Source of the DNA: Hymenopus coronatus
Lineage: Eukaryota; Arthropoda; Insecta; Mantodea; Hymenopodidae
Direction of reading: 5' to 3'
Length of the DNA stretch: 64,000 bases
NCBI GenBank assembly: GCA_030762935.1
Contig: CM060900.1
Coordinates: forward strand, 436,022,259 to 436,086,258
Part shown: one piece after another, positions 32,886 through 43,697 of the stretch
Position numbering within the stretch: the first letter of the stretch is position 1
Layout: each line of letters starts with the position of its first letter
Notes under the pieces: model-generated
What the model was told of the DNA's origin: nothing
Databases searched by the model: none
Seen by the model: only the letters and a program-made list of their open reading frames with translations
Program-made: the position numbers and the translations under genes

Positions 32886-33133
32886 ACAGGCTCTATGTAT
32901 TGGATGAATAGTTTTTTCACACAAGCCGCGTGTAGGACAGGAGTTGGATAGGTCGAGTCAGACTGAAAAATTAAATTCCATAGCTGGGATTTGAACCATG
33001 GATCTCCCGATCTCTAGCTGGTTACTCTGCCACTGAGCACTAATCAACCGGCTAGAGATCGGGAGATCCGTGGTTCAAATCCGTCTATGGCATTGAATTT
33101 TTCAGTCTGACTATACCTATACAGGCTCTATGT
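32886..33133. repeat. foldback SINE with 13-bp target-site duplications
   Basis: The duplication ACAGGCTCTATGT occurs at 32886-32898 and 33121-33133, so the insert is 32899-33120 (222 bp). The left arm, read on the minus strand, is tRNA-like: GCTCAGTGGCAGAGTAACC (A-box region), then GGTTCAAATCCC (B box), then tttttcagtctgactc. The right arm, on the plus strand, repeats GATCGGGAGATCCGTGGTTC, the B box and tttttcagtctgactat. The arms face head to head with SINE 3' ends outward, and both lie between one pair of duplications. Confidence 0.82.
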
Positions 33134-33490
33134 AGTTTTTTCTTAAAAAACTCTCATCAGGCATTGACATCCTCAAGTATTTTTCAAGAAATCTCTTGAA
33201 GGCTGGATGGTTCACCTTATTGAGTAGAATTTCTGATTGTGTATGAGCTGAACACTAATCAATGTTTAATTCCCTCAAATTTTGGCCTTTTGAAGAACTC
33301 TGTTGAAACACATTTTGTAATAGAGGTTACTGTGATGTTTGCTTGAACAGTTTTACTCATTTGATGCTTAGAGGTGGAAATATGTTTTTCTTCTAAAAAA
33401 TTCCTGAATCACAATAGTACATGGCATAACATTTCCATCAGTATGTATGAAATTTTGTTTGAATTCCTGAGCCAGAAAAATAAATCAGGC

Positions 33491-34615
33491 ACTAGACACC
33501 TTTTGCACGATAAAATCTAGTAGTACACTCATTTAGTAATGTAACAATGAGCTAACATCAGTTCACTTGCTAACTCAATGCGACTGTCACCAACTCACGC
33601 TTGCACCCACTTGCTCACTTGCTGTCCACACACTCCTTTAACACTGTGACAAATACCAGAGTGTACTTATTTATGCTGGAACTGCAGTCTCAGTGATTTC
33701 TAGTAGCTTGGAGTGGAACCCAGCCTCAATTCTCAGAATTACGTGGGTGCAGTTAGTGCCATCTCTGCCTGACCAGCCTCCGCCTCCACCTCCACGTGAA
33801 CAGATGTAACAAATGCACATTCACGAACAGCAGACTACTGATTCTGGTAGGACAGATTCACTCATTGTCAAATGCATTAATGCAGGCTACTTTATAGCAA
33901 TAAAGTGAGAGAAGAGGTTTTGTCAAACATATAATTATTTTCCATTGTTGCAGGTGTGCTTTCAGCTCCCACGCAGCATTACTGAAACAGTTATGTTTAC
34001 TATTTGCACGTACACAGCAAGCTGACAAGACATTAATTGAAAGTTTAATATTTTATATTGATTAGAAATCTTATACAATAAATTGGAATGAAACCTCAAA
34101 GACAAAAGGGGATTATGGGCATGGTTGGGGAAAGGGATCAAGAACTCAAAAAAGGGAAAAAGGTGCATAAAAACTGCCTGTTTTTGCAACTAGAAACAAA
34201 ATTTCACACTGTGATATCTTTCTGAACAGTTTTAATTTACCCTGCAAAAAAAGGTGTGCACCTAAAAATCCTTGACAATAAAAGGTAAACACATCATTAA
34301 GATATATTTATAGTATACAATCCAAATATGTTTACTCAATTTACCATGCAAGTTAAGAATTAAGAAATTTTTCAACCGAGTAAAAGCAGTGCTCGAACAA
34401 GTTAGCTTTGAAACATTCAATTTTTTTTTACTGATTTTATGTTATGGTAACTTATTATAAATCTTGGAATTTGAATATGCTGTTCCATCCTGATACATTT
34501 TTGTATTTGCTCTTATTACATGTATGCTTGATTTTTGACATGTGTTGTGGCTATGGATACTTTTATTTGTTGGGAGAATATTGCTTGCCAGTGTATTTTT
34601 TGGCATATAAAGCAC
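33491..34615. other. intronic non-coding stretch
   Basis: No gene is recognised. A proline-codon-rich, cctccgcctccacctccacg word occurs near 33778. The rest is AT-rich. Confidence 0.5.
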
Positions 34616-34965
34616 ATTTCAGAATACGAACAGATAGAAGAGATATAATTTTGAGTTGTTTAAATAATGGTCTACACAAATTCCTCCAGCTGACCCCATA
34701 ATTATCCTTATTATTCTTTTTTCGCTTTTAAATAGGGTTTTACAAGTCAAAGAATTTCTCCACAACACTATTCCATATCCCAAATGAGTATGGACATAAA
34801 TAAGTGTATCAATTCCAATATTATCTGACAGTATTCGAAAGTTATAACATATAGGATTCAGTTTACTTATTAAAGTGCCAATGTGCTTATCCCATTTCTC
34901 TGAATCCAAATTCCAAGAAAGTTTACATCGTCAGTGTTTTCTATTGCTTTGTTATTAACTTTTAC
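34616..34965 (-). pseudogene. LINE reverse transcriptase C-terminal fragment 1
   Basis: The minus strand reads WDKHIGTLISKLNPICYNFR, then HTHLGYGIVLWRNS and FKSEKRIIRIIMG. This is the region after the RT catalytic motif in Jockey/CR1-like LINEs (typically HSHL.YGI..WGNS, then QKR.IRI). The catalytic domain itself is absent and the sequence ends in stops. It is a short old fragment. Confidence 0.65.
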
Positions 34966-35394
34966 AATTAGCACAAAAAATAATTATTTTGAGCAGACCA
35001 TAAGGGCCTATGGTCCAAGAGCACTAACTCTGCTATTGTAGTCATGCAATCAACTACAGAAATGCACATTTTAGCTTTACAATGTCTCACAACCATTTCC
35101 ATATATACATAGGTATACATTAATATATATTTAAAATTAAAATTTACAGCAATGGTATTTACCATATACAGTCTTAATCTTCACTAATACTAAAAAAAGG
35201 CAAGTCCTTTAAAAAGGTTTCTAGATGCATTTTAAACTGTTTTACGGAAATATTAATGAATTCTATATTAAAGAACTTAAGACCTATATATAAATAGTGG
35301 TTTTGAGTTTTGCTTTGCTCAGTCTAAGCTACAGCATTTCTAAATTTTTATTGTTTCTAGTGTCATGATAGTTTGTATAGTAAACAATTAGGTA

Positions 35395-35575
35395 TGTAAA
35401 GACTTGGCATAATTAACACCTTTAGTTCTTTGAAACAATTTCTGTATAAATCTATATTTTTAAGTTTTTGATGCAATGGCCTGCTTTCTTTTGCCAGCTG
35501 AAGACAGCATTGGCTCCAATTGCATTACCCCAAAGTAAGATTCCATAATTAAAATGAGAATGAAATAAAGAGGAA
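35395..35575 (-). pseudogene. LINE reverse transcriptase C-terminal fragment 2
   Basis: The minus strand reads FHSHFNYGILLWGNAIGANA followed by FSWQKKAGHCIKNLKI. This is the same RT-tail block as in fragment 1 but from a different copy. Nothing else of the element is recognisable. Confidence 0.58.
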
Positions 35576-37381
35576 ATAATTCATTAACAATAACCTCTGA
35601 ACTTCATACAAATTGCAAGCATTATTTACACACCTTGCAGGTAGCAGCTCAGTTACTGCAATCAGTGTTTGCTTGCTCGATTTATGAGAATATAATGATA
35701 AATATTAAAATTATTTATATTCCACAAAATTACATCATCATCTTCATTTCAGTGCCAGAAGAAATGCTACTCGTAAAATGCATATATTGCTGTATAGAAT
35801 TTCAATAAAGTTATTACTTCACAAGTTAATGCATATACATACTATAGGGAAAACCTGCTCCTGCATACAACAGTGCAGCCTTGCAATGTGATACAAAAGT
35901 CCTCATGAAAAAATAAAAACCTAAACACATAAGCAATAAAATAGCAGCAAACAAAACAACTTGCATGCAAATTTCAAAGACAATTTTTTTCCACTTCCTC
36001 TTATGGTGGTTTAACAATAAAATGACAAGACCCGAAAGTATCTTTTGACCTAGTTATTATGGGGATACTGAACTAAATTAGGTGAAACAAGCCTATGATG
36101 CATGCTGAACAGATAACTAATAGGGAATGTGCATGCAGCAAAATCACTGTGTGTAAGTCTTGTTCATGTGTGCAGCCATACTGTTTATAAATATGATGAC
36201 ATGCCCGGAAAAACAGGTTAACCCTAAAAATAAACGTTTCTAGATACATGTTGCTTTCTGTAGTTGCATCAGAGAATAATTTTTCTTCTATCCTCCAGCT
36301 ATCATATGAAGCTAAATAGAGAAAAGTTAAGTTCTTGCATTTCATGATTTGCTTCTTGAGTGTCTAAAATGGGCTGAACTTGTCTTGTTGCTTTTAGTGG
36401 CAGTCATGGAAGCAAGTACATAAACAGGATAACCAACAGTGATTCAAATGTTTTTGAAAAGTCAATATTTTAATATTACTATATGTTTTATGAAGCCAGC
36501 ATAGTTTTGTTTATCAGAATAAAGCAAGGTACAGATAATAGTCGTCAAGTATATAGCCCACTTCATAAGTAATAACTAATACGAATCCAAGCCCCTACAC
36601 GCCTAGCTGTGCAGACCAGATTATCTGTCATAATATGAAGAAGTCTGGTGGAGGGCAAGAGACTCCCTAGGTTGCGAGCAATACATTAGTCGTAATGAGA
36701 AGACATTGAAATTTAAAACAGCTATAATTACGTCATAAGGATACCTGAATAGGAAATAATTGTGACAACACATTCTTTATGATCGTCAGCATCTATGCAA
36801 AGGGATTAGACCTTGAATGTCCTGTTGGAAGTTGAATAAAATCACTTCACTGAGCTTGAATATCGCATACCTGCATTTAAAGTGGTTTATGAACAGGATG
36901 TAAGCATCTCAGAGAGCATAATTCAGCATTAATTCCCTTTTCTCAGTTTCTTCTCAGCGATTCCATGTATACTTTCTCCTTTTTACTTTAGTGCACAAAG
37001 TCGTCAATAAGAATTACAAAGAGAGTTTGTTAATAGTGTTTCTGTAGTAAAGTGGTCAAAATACTGAACTAAAAATGAAAAATATGCTGTGATCGATTCT
37101 AGGCTGATGAAGCTATTCTTATTCCCCACCCTCAAGAGCCTGGAAATATGAACGCGATACTGAATGTGTGTTAAGTTAATCGAGAAGTACAGTTTTAATG
37201 TACACCTCAAATTTAAGCAACCTTATTCAAGGTCAAAGTGGTAATAAACCGATATTACCTAAGGCGGTATGTAAATAAAAACAAACAAACAAATAAAATG
37301 ATTTAGCAGAAAAAAAACATATGCGATATTGGATTTTCAGAGATGGTATGTACAGTATAAAAATAAAATAAATGTGAAATT
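35576..37381. other. intronic non-coding stretch
   Basis: AT-rich sequence without recognised coding or repeat features, up to the left inverted repeat of the pogo-type element. Confidence 0.5.
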
Positions 37382-37705
37382 AGGTACCGTAAAAGCAGGT
37401 GAATCCAATCAAAATTTGCATATAATTTAATATTCTGAAATGAAATACTTTGCTAAAAGTGCTGAAGCACGGAAGATATGTTCCTTCATATTTGACAATA
37501 ATGATACATAAATATCGTCATTGACTGACTTCAACAGTGGCATACTTATTTAATTGTTTACCGACGGTGTCACCCGCATAGTGCAGGTGGTTCCGATCAC
37601 TCATTTATTTTCATTCAATGTCGTTTTATATCTTTAATATGGGTAAATACGATCACAACTGTGATTTTTTAAAAATAATTTCATAAATTACACAAAACAA
37701 CGAAC

Positions 37706-37717
37706 AATGGTATATAA
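37706..37717 (+). repeat. target-site duplication of PLE foldback 1, left
   Basis: AATGGTATATAA here and at 39049-39060. Confidence 0.78.
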
Positions 37718-37850
37718 TTTAGAATACTGGAAGTGGTACACTGTGAAGCTAGCAATTAGTTTTTAATTGGTAGTCGAATATACACACATGTGCTTCACAA
37801 AAACTTACTTTTACGCAGAACTAGTTTCGCATGCGTGTTGCATGCATTGT

Positions 37851-38396
37851 CTACTGCTTTCGACTATCGGATACAACACGAGGATCCTTGATGTATGACT
37901 GTCTTCCCTCTGGTGTTGGATTGATGAACTTCATTAGCGGGTTCTCTTCAAAGGGACGATCAAAATTCATGAGGTGCGCTTCATGTTTTTTCATGTATAT
38001 TTTCTCCCATGCGTCGAGTTCTACTGTCCGTTGTACATTTTTTAAAAGATGGATGTCTTGTTTAATTTCATGTTGGTTGTTCCAAAAATGAGCCGATACT
38101 GCAGATTTTTCAGTTTCCCTATTTTTGATATTTCTAATATGTTCTTTTAGACGGGTACCTATGTTTCTTTTTGTTCTGCCAATGTATACTTGGTTACACT
38201 CATTGCAATTTATTCTATAGATGCCTGGTTTTTTGTCAATTGGGTCTTTTTTTGTTCTATGGGATGGAATCAAATTTTTTACACTGAACCTGTTGTAAGG
38301 TGCCAGTGTTATATTATGTTCTTTAAATATTTTTTGGAATTTCTTAGTTGCCCAAGGGTGGTAAGTGAATCTCCTGCAGTTATCATCATCTTTAAT
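37851..38396 (-). pseudogene. PLE GIY-YIG endonuclease fragment, left arm
   Basis: PLE proteins join a telomerase-related reverse transcriptase to a GIY-YIG endonuclease that nicks the target. Only the endonuclease is present here. FTYHPWATKKFQKIFKEHNI precedes the catalytic KPGIYRINCNECNQVYIGRT (GIY and YIG motifs with a Cys pair between), then the Arg in RLKEHIRN and a conserved Glu in ELDAWEKIYM. The frame is open to the stop at 37851. The reverse transcriptase is missing, so the copy cannot move by itself. Confidence 0.9.
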
Positions 38397-38409
38397 TTTC
38401 CTCAAACGA

Positions 38410-38955
38410 ATTAAAGATGATGATAACTACAGGAGATTCACTTACCACCCTTGGGCAACTAAGAAATTCCAAAAAATATTTAAAGAACATAATATAACAC
38501 TGGCACCTTACAACAGGTTCAGTGTAAAAAATTTGATTCCATCCCATAGAACAAAAAAAGACCCAATTGACAAAAAACCAGGCATCTATAGAATAAATTG
38601 CAATGAGTGTAACCAAGTATACATTGGCAGAACAAAAAGAAACATAGGTACCCGTCTAAAAGAACATATTAGAAATATCAAAAATAGGGAAACTGAAAAA
38701 TCTGCAGTATCGGCTCATTTTTGGAACAACCAACATGAAATTAAACAAGACATCCATCTTTTAAAAAATGTACAACGGACAGTAGAACTCGACGCATGGG
38801 AGAAAATATACATGAAAAAACATGAAGCGCACCTCATGAATTTTGATCGTCCCTTTGAAGAGAACCCGCTAATGAAGTTCATCAATCCAACACCAGAGGG
38901 AAGACAGTCATACATCAAGGATCCTCGTGTTGTATCCGATAGTCGAAAGCAGTAG
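38410..38955 (+). pseudogene. PLE GIY-YIG endonuclease fragment, right arm
   Basis: This is the reverse-complement partner of 37851-38396. It encodes the same protein segment, differing at one residue near the start, with the same GIY-YIG motifs and the same end SYIKDPRVVSDSRKQ. After the stop at 38953-38955 both arms have the same 3' sequence, including the hairpin GCATGCAACACGCATGC followed by GAAAC. Confidence 0.9.
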
Positions 38956-39048
38956 ACAATGCATGCAACACGCATGCGAAACTAGTTCTGCGTAAAAGTA
39001 AGTTTTTGTGAAGCACATGTGTGTATATTCGACTACCAATTAAAAACT

Positions 39049-39060
39049 AATGGTATATAA
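39049..39060 (+). repeat. target-site duplication of PLE foldback 1, right
   Basis: AATGGTATATAA, identical to 37706-37717. Its first two bases coincide with the arm end. Confidence 0.78.
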
Positions 39061-39347
39061 ATTGTGCATTTATATTCATATTTATTTTGTAGGACTCCAA
39101 ATGTTTCAGCAGATGTTCATAACCAAAGGTAGATTACAGAGTATGATTACAAAGAAGAAAAACACAGCTCAGTTTATCGATAAACATGTTTTCATCATTG
39201 AAACTGTCCATTATTCAATTTTATTAATCATATCATCTATGTTTCTAAACATGTAACTTCCTCTTCTCTCGCATTGGATTTTTAGAATTATTTCACTTCT
39301 CTCTACTTCTGCAATGTCTTCAGTCTATGGAAAAATGAAGTGCGTGT

Positions 39348-40910
39348 TCAAGTTAATACTTTCTTTTTTCTTAAAAACTTAACCTCAAACAAATCTTTAT
39401 AAACTTCTTCCTCAATCTTTCCAATAAAGTATCTAACCATCTTCTTCGTTGGGAATTTTACTTCAACAAACTCTCCTCTTGAAATTTCTTCAGTTCCATC
39501 CTCACTTTCCTCAACTGCTTTTGATGCTTCATCATTGTCATCATCATCATCTCTCTCTGCTGGCTCATCTGCATTGGTTCCTTCACCTGTAATGTGGACA
39601 TTTTGTTGACTCTCAAGATCTTCCACAACCACTCCCTTACCTGGCACCACATTCAAACGAGCCTTACGAACCGCTTCTGTTCTCTTAGCTGCTTCTCCAG
39701 TACGAGACTTCTTTAAGTGATCCACAAATGCTTCTGTCCACGACTTTTCCATTTCCTGTGTACCATTAGCATCATTTACATCTACAACTTGAGAGAGAAC
39801 TTTTTCTGGGTAGAAGGGAACAATCCCTGTCTTTGCAAAACCAGATATGATATTCTGTTTCTTATTATCTCCAATTTCATCAAATGTCTTTTTAAGGAGG
39901 CGAGGAAATTCTGATTTTGGAACTACACCTCTGTTATGTTGTTTCCACTCATCAAGAACACTCCTCCAAGCACGTTTGAGTGGTTGAAAGAATACTACAT
40001 CGAGTGGGCGGTGTTAGGTGGCAATAGAACAAATTGCTCATTGTGCAACTCACACTGTTTGATGACATGTAGAGAAATGTGGCTTGTTAAATTATCCCCT
40101 ATTAGCAACTTTGTCCCTTCTAATCTTCTTACGAAAGGAAACAGAATGTCCGAAAACCATGCTTCAAGCATACTCATAACAAACCATCCACTCAATTTTC
40201 TATTATAGCCAGCACCATGCACACCCCCTAACAACTGTGTGTCAAAGAGATGCTTACTCTTGTACACTGTAAATGGAGGAAGCAATTTTCCATCTGCTGT
40301 AGCTGACACCATAACGCTAATGCTGTTCTTTGAAGAATCAATTATTCTTCCCGGGTGTTTTACACCACGTTTGACAATGACTCTAACTTGGCCCGGATCA
40401 TCTGAGAAATTGGTTTCATCATAATTAATGATGTTAGATGGAGGGACTCCCTCCATTGATGTCTCTAAATTAGAAAAATATTCATGCACTGTAGCGTGTG
40501 TAACAGCTGCTCTGGCCCTCTTTATACTTTCACTTAATCTTACACTTAATTCCTTGTTTCTTCCAAGGAATCCACGTAACCATTCCTTGCCATAGCTTTG
40601 TACTACGTTTCTGATATTTCGATATCTTAGCAGGAAACCCCATTTGGCACACACGAGTAATCCTTCAATCAAAGTTTTTTTTTCTTCTCTACTTAAAGCA
40701 CTTTGTCTTCCCATTCTGATTTTACATTTGTTATTTATTTTATCATTAAGGGTGGTGTATGGCACACCATATTGCTCCGATGCTTAATTTCCCTGATTTC
40801 GCAGCATTTACTGCGTTAGTTAAGTATACAGAATTGTAATTCCATCTACTGCCAGGACCAACTTTCTTTTTGTACTTCCCCACGCTGATCGGATTCACCC
40901 TACAATGTAA
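39348..40910 (-). pseudogene. pogo/Tigger-type transposase pseudogene
   Basis: The family has an N-terminal Psq-type helix-turn-helix, a CENP-B-like domain and a DDE_1 nuclease. Minus strand, from 40910: VNPISVGKYKKKVGPGSRWN, NAVNAAKSGKLSI (helix-turn-helix), then a one-base shift into EQYGVPYTTLNDKI. The main frame (40765-39995) gives WLRGFLGRNKELSVRLSE (CENP-B-like), NYDETNF (first catalytic Asp) and IGDNLTSHIS (second Asp). It ends at LLPPNTAHSM. A second frameshift there removes the residues normally seen before the third catalytic Asp. The rest continues in another frame (FQPLKRAWRSVLDEW, then the acidic tail at 39752-39348). Two frameshifts make it inactive. Confidence 0.88.
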
Positions 40911-41301
40911 CAAATTTTAATGTCAGACGAGCTACCATTAAAACAAAACGAACTTGAATAGGTTTAGTTACTGATACTACCGCAAGAAACACGAATGAAA
41001 TAAAATATGTTGAAACATACCTAGTTATACGAAAGTGATGAAATGCACAACAGAGCTTTTCACCATTAAACTTCTTCCACCACTATGATGCGTTCACTTG
41101 AATCTGATCTACTGCTATAGAAAACAATAACAACAGTTTCGACGCAACAATGTTGTGTTCTAATTGTATTCTCGTACCGAATACATGATGCAACAATTAA
41201 CTTTATACAGTTGTTCCACCGTTTATTGTTGTTTTCCGAGTAAAAGAAGAAACAATCAGAATTTCCCGCCTATATCGGATTCACCCGCTTTTACGGTACC
41301 T

Positions 41302-42284
41302 GTATTCCTCTTCAGTCAATTATATTCAAGAAGTTAAGTAAACATTTTCTATGAGTATTTGTGGTATATTTGAGTTAGATAAGATAGGTATATAAGTGTG
41401 TGCACAACAGGAGAGTATGGTCTGTGCTTCCTGAAATAATATATAAAGAAATCTAAAATTAGAATTGATCATTCCTTAATATTCTTCATGTTCTTACACT
41501 TTTGCAAAATTCCTTTTTGCACCCTGTGGGGTCGTGTTTCAGTCTGAAATTACAGATTTGAGACTTTGGGGTATTTTTTTTTTTTTTTTATTAAGGACAT
41601 ATTATAATACTAAAGCTAATATTTGGCACTGCCTTCTAATGCTAATAAAACATATACAAAATAGTTATAAGAATGAAATTAGCATTCTCGTTACCTTTGT
41701 CATAAGAAGGGAAACTAAATACTGAAGGAACTGTGTCAGGGTTTAGCATCATCTTGCCTTTATTCTCATGGAAACACATTTTGGCAAAATGCACTGAGTA
41801 TAGCATGTGATATTTCGATGGCACAATTTTGCTAGTCTTAGAGCAGCTGATGACTTACTCAATAATTCTAGTTTATGAGGAACCTAAAATAAATCATCAT
41901 TCGCTTAGTGACCAAGGAAACTCACGAGAATAAATCGGAATGAATTTGGAATATGAATGTTACAACTTATTCTTTCTAATGGAAAGTGATCTTGGAATCA
42001 TTTTTCTGGTGGTTGGTACAGTTATGCAGCATAGAAGTGCTCCATGTTAATTATTAAACCCTAATACCCTTAAACCACCCAACTTTTAAAGCCTTTTAAG
42101 CATACTGAACATATGGCAAAAAGCATGTTAGCCCTTCACCTACCGATGCGCGAAAGGTTTCAATTAGCGACAGCACACCAGCGCCACTGGTGAGTCTAGG
42201 TAATATAATTCCAAGGTCTTTGTACGAACCATAGTGCTTCAATGGTGCACATTTTGGTAAACTCTACCATCGATGTAAACACAA
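41302..42284. other. intronic non-coding stretch
   Basis: AT-rich sequence between the pogo-type element and the Cys-rich pseudogene; nothing recognised. Confidence 0.5.
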
Positions 42285-43040
42285 AAAATGGCAGAACTAG
42301 AAGAGGCAACTGTGAACAGAAATGTGAAAACTATTGAAAATTATCAGAAAAGGAAGTATAATCCACAAAACTGGTGTAAAGAAGTTGGGAAGAAGACAAA
42401 ATCTTGGGGAAGCATATAAAAACCATAAGGGTAGTGCTAAAATGCCAAAATTGCCAGATTCAAATTGTGATTGTGTGAGAAAATGTTTAGTTAATGTACC
42501 TGTGGATACGTGGGAGAAACTATTTCCTGATTTTTGGAATATGGAGAACCATGAATTACAACATACATACATTTTCGGTTGTGTGAATGTTAATCCTATT
42601 AAAAGAAGATACATAGATCATCCAGAAAATAGCAGGAGGCAGGCTACTAACATCTACAAAGCCTCTTCTTGATAAATTACAGGAAAGAAAAGTGTTAGAA
42701 TCTGGGAAAAAGGTACTGTTGAGCAAGGTGATATTGCATGTCATCATTTAAAGACCACATTTTTAAGCTATATTTTAAATACATTTATGGTGATACTGAA
42801 GATTATGACACTTTGGACATTAGAAGGAAAAAAATTTGGTAAACCATCCCTTAGTTAAGTGACATTTCCTCCAAATTACAAATGCCCAAGATTTAATAAT
42901 CCTACAAAATTAACGGACTTACATGTTCTGATGAATTATATTTCACCAATTTATCATAAGTACTATAAAAGTCTTGAATTTACCACAGACATTCAGAGTA
43001 TTACTAATGGAGCATTTTTTGATCAGCCTGATTACAGCTA
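42285..43040 (+). pseudogene. Cys-rich insect repeat protein, copy A (internally deleted)
   Basis: The start reads NYQKRKYNPQNWCKEVGKKT, then after a frameshift LGEAYKNHKGSAKMPKLPDS and CDCVRKCLVNVPVDTWEKLF, then THTYIFGCVNVNPIKRR-like sequence and ENSRRQATNIYK. From memory this order (basic start, Cys-rich block, F..FW.......IFGC, RR..R.Y) matches a large family of uncharacterised insect proteins that behave as repeats. The end, TDLHVLMNYISPIYHKYYKS, matches the family C-terminus. The long middle is missing. I do not know its function; association with a DNA transposon is plausible. Confidence 0.55.
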
Positions 43041-43349
43041 AAAATTTGTTTCTTAACGTTTCTAACTGAAATACTTATTGAAAAGTGTAATAATCCAGAG
43101 TGGGCTATGTTTAGAAAGGCCAAAAGACATATTTAATTATTGGTTTTACCTGAAATATAAATGTAAAATATACTTAGAAAAAGACTTGAATAAATGCAGT
43201 TTTCACTTTAGTTTCCATATTTTTATTAATGTTATTACATCAATCCAGTTTTTGGGGTTTATTAACGACAAAACTGATGTACTCTTAAAACCTATATTCT
43301 CAGAAATTAAAAAATAATTTTAATATTTTTTCAGCCTCATTCGCAAAAC

Positions 43350-43361
43350 ATTATTCTCTAT
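43350..43361 (+). repeat. target-site duplication of PLE foldback 2, left
   Basis: ATTATTCTCTAT here and at 45991-46002. Confidence 0.85.
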
Positions 43362-43437
43362 AAGAACTGAAGCTTTCCTGGCGACGTGTTAATTCAAAAT
43401 CTTCTCGGGCTTCTAGCCAGGTAAAAACTTGGCTTGA

Positions 43438-43480
43438 CACCAACGTTTCGAAGAAGTGCATCTTCCTCGTCTTCAGGGTG
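43438..43480 (-). ncRNA. minimal hammerhead ribozyme motif, PLE foldback 2 left arm
   Basis: The minus strand carries the same 43-base sequence as 45904-45946: CACC, CUGAAGA, a 7-bp stem II, GAAACGUU, GGUG. See the right-arm entry for the pairing. Confidence 0.75.
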
Positions 43481-43697
43481 AACTGATGGTTTGAGCTTGC
43501 GGAGACTGGTATTTATAAGAGCTGGGATGAAGCTAACATCTGATTGGTTCGCGTGATATTATGGCCTGGTATTTAAGATGACTGAGACATGGGCACGGAC
43601 TTCGTAGAAAACTATTTATAGCAGTTATTCGGCTAATGTTTTGTGTTTGAGCACGCACCTGCTAGAAAATAAGTCTTGGAAGACTGCAAGTAGAGGA

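Larger units (their letters stand above)
30597..33490 (-). pseudogene. hAT-like / BED-type transposase fossil, split by a mariner and a SINE
   Basis: Reading the minus strand from 33490: EFKQNFIHTDGNVMPC resembles the zinc-finger start of a widespread insect transposase family. Next come RFLEKYLRMSMPDES and IEPVNQETIKRIKEKVCDCD. Then FPKLKHVHALYRVCESIRNE, AMKNILLKAPSCVVAYRE and TGLPLPNFLIITR. After the mariner the family C-terminus appears: PLVSPDVKRSFSIYK, equivalent to the ...S.EVERSFS.YK block of hAT-like dimerisation regions. Stops and shifts are numerous. The mariner at 30853-32187 and the SINE at 32899-33120 both interrupt it, so it is older than both. Confidence 0.68.
37718..39048. mobile_element. 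Penelope-like element foldback 1 (GIY-YIG part only)
   Basis: Two 642-bp arms (37756-38397 and 38409-39050) are reverse complements with an 11-bp spacer (ttcctcaaacg). Among the encoded residues I see one difference (Cys versus Tyr in DDDN.RRF). Each arm carries a 5'-truncated PLE end with the endonuclease, its stop codon and about 95 bases of 3' sequence. The left side has 38 extra bases (37718-37755) absent from the right arm. A 12-bp duplication flanks the pair. It is inserted in the pogo-type element. Confidence 0.9.
37382..41301 (-). mobile_element. pogo/Tigger-type DNA transposon, interrupted by a PLE foldback
   Basis: Inverted ends match at 24 of 25 positions. The left end is AGGTACCGTAAAAGCAGGTG (37382) and the right end, reverse-complemented, is AGGTACCGTAAAAGCGGGTG (41301). 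Both continue AATCC. Removing the 37718-39060 insertion leaves about 2.6 kb, the usual size of pogo/Tigger elements. The transposase lies on the minus strand. The exact TA target site is uncertain because the ends contain a palindromic GGTACC; the internal TA may be the duplication. Confidence 0.85.
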
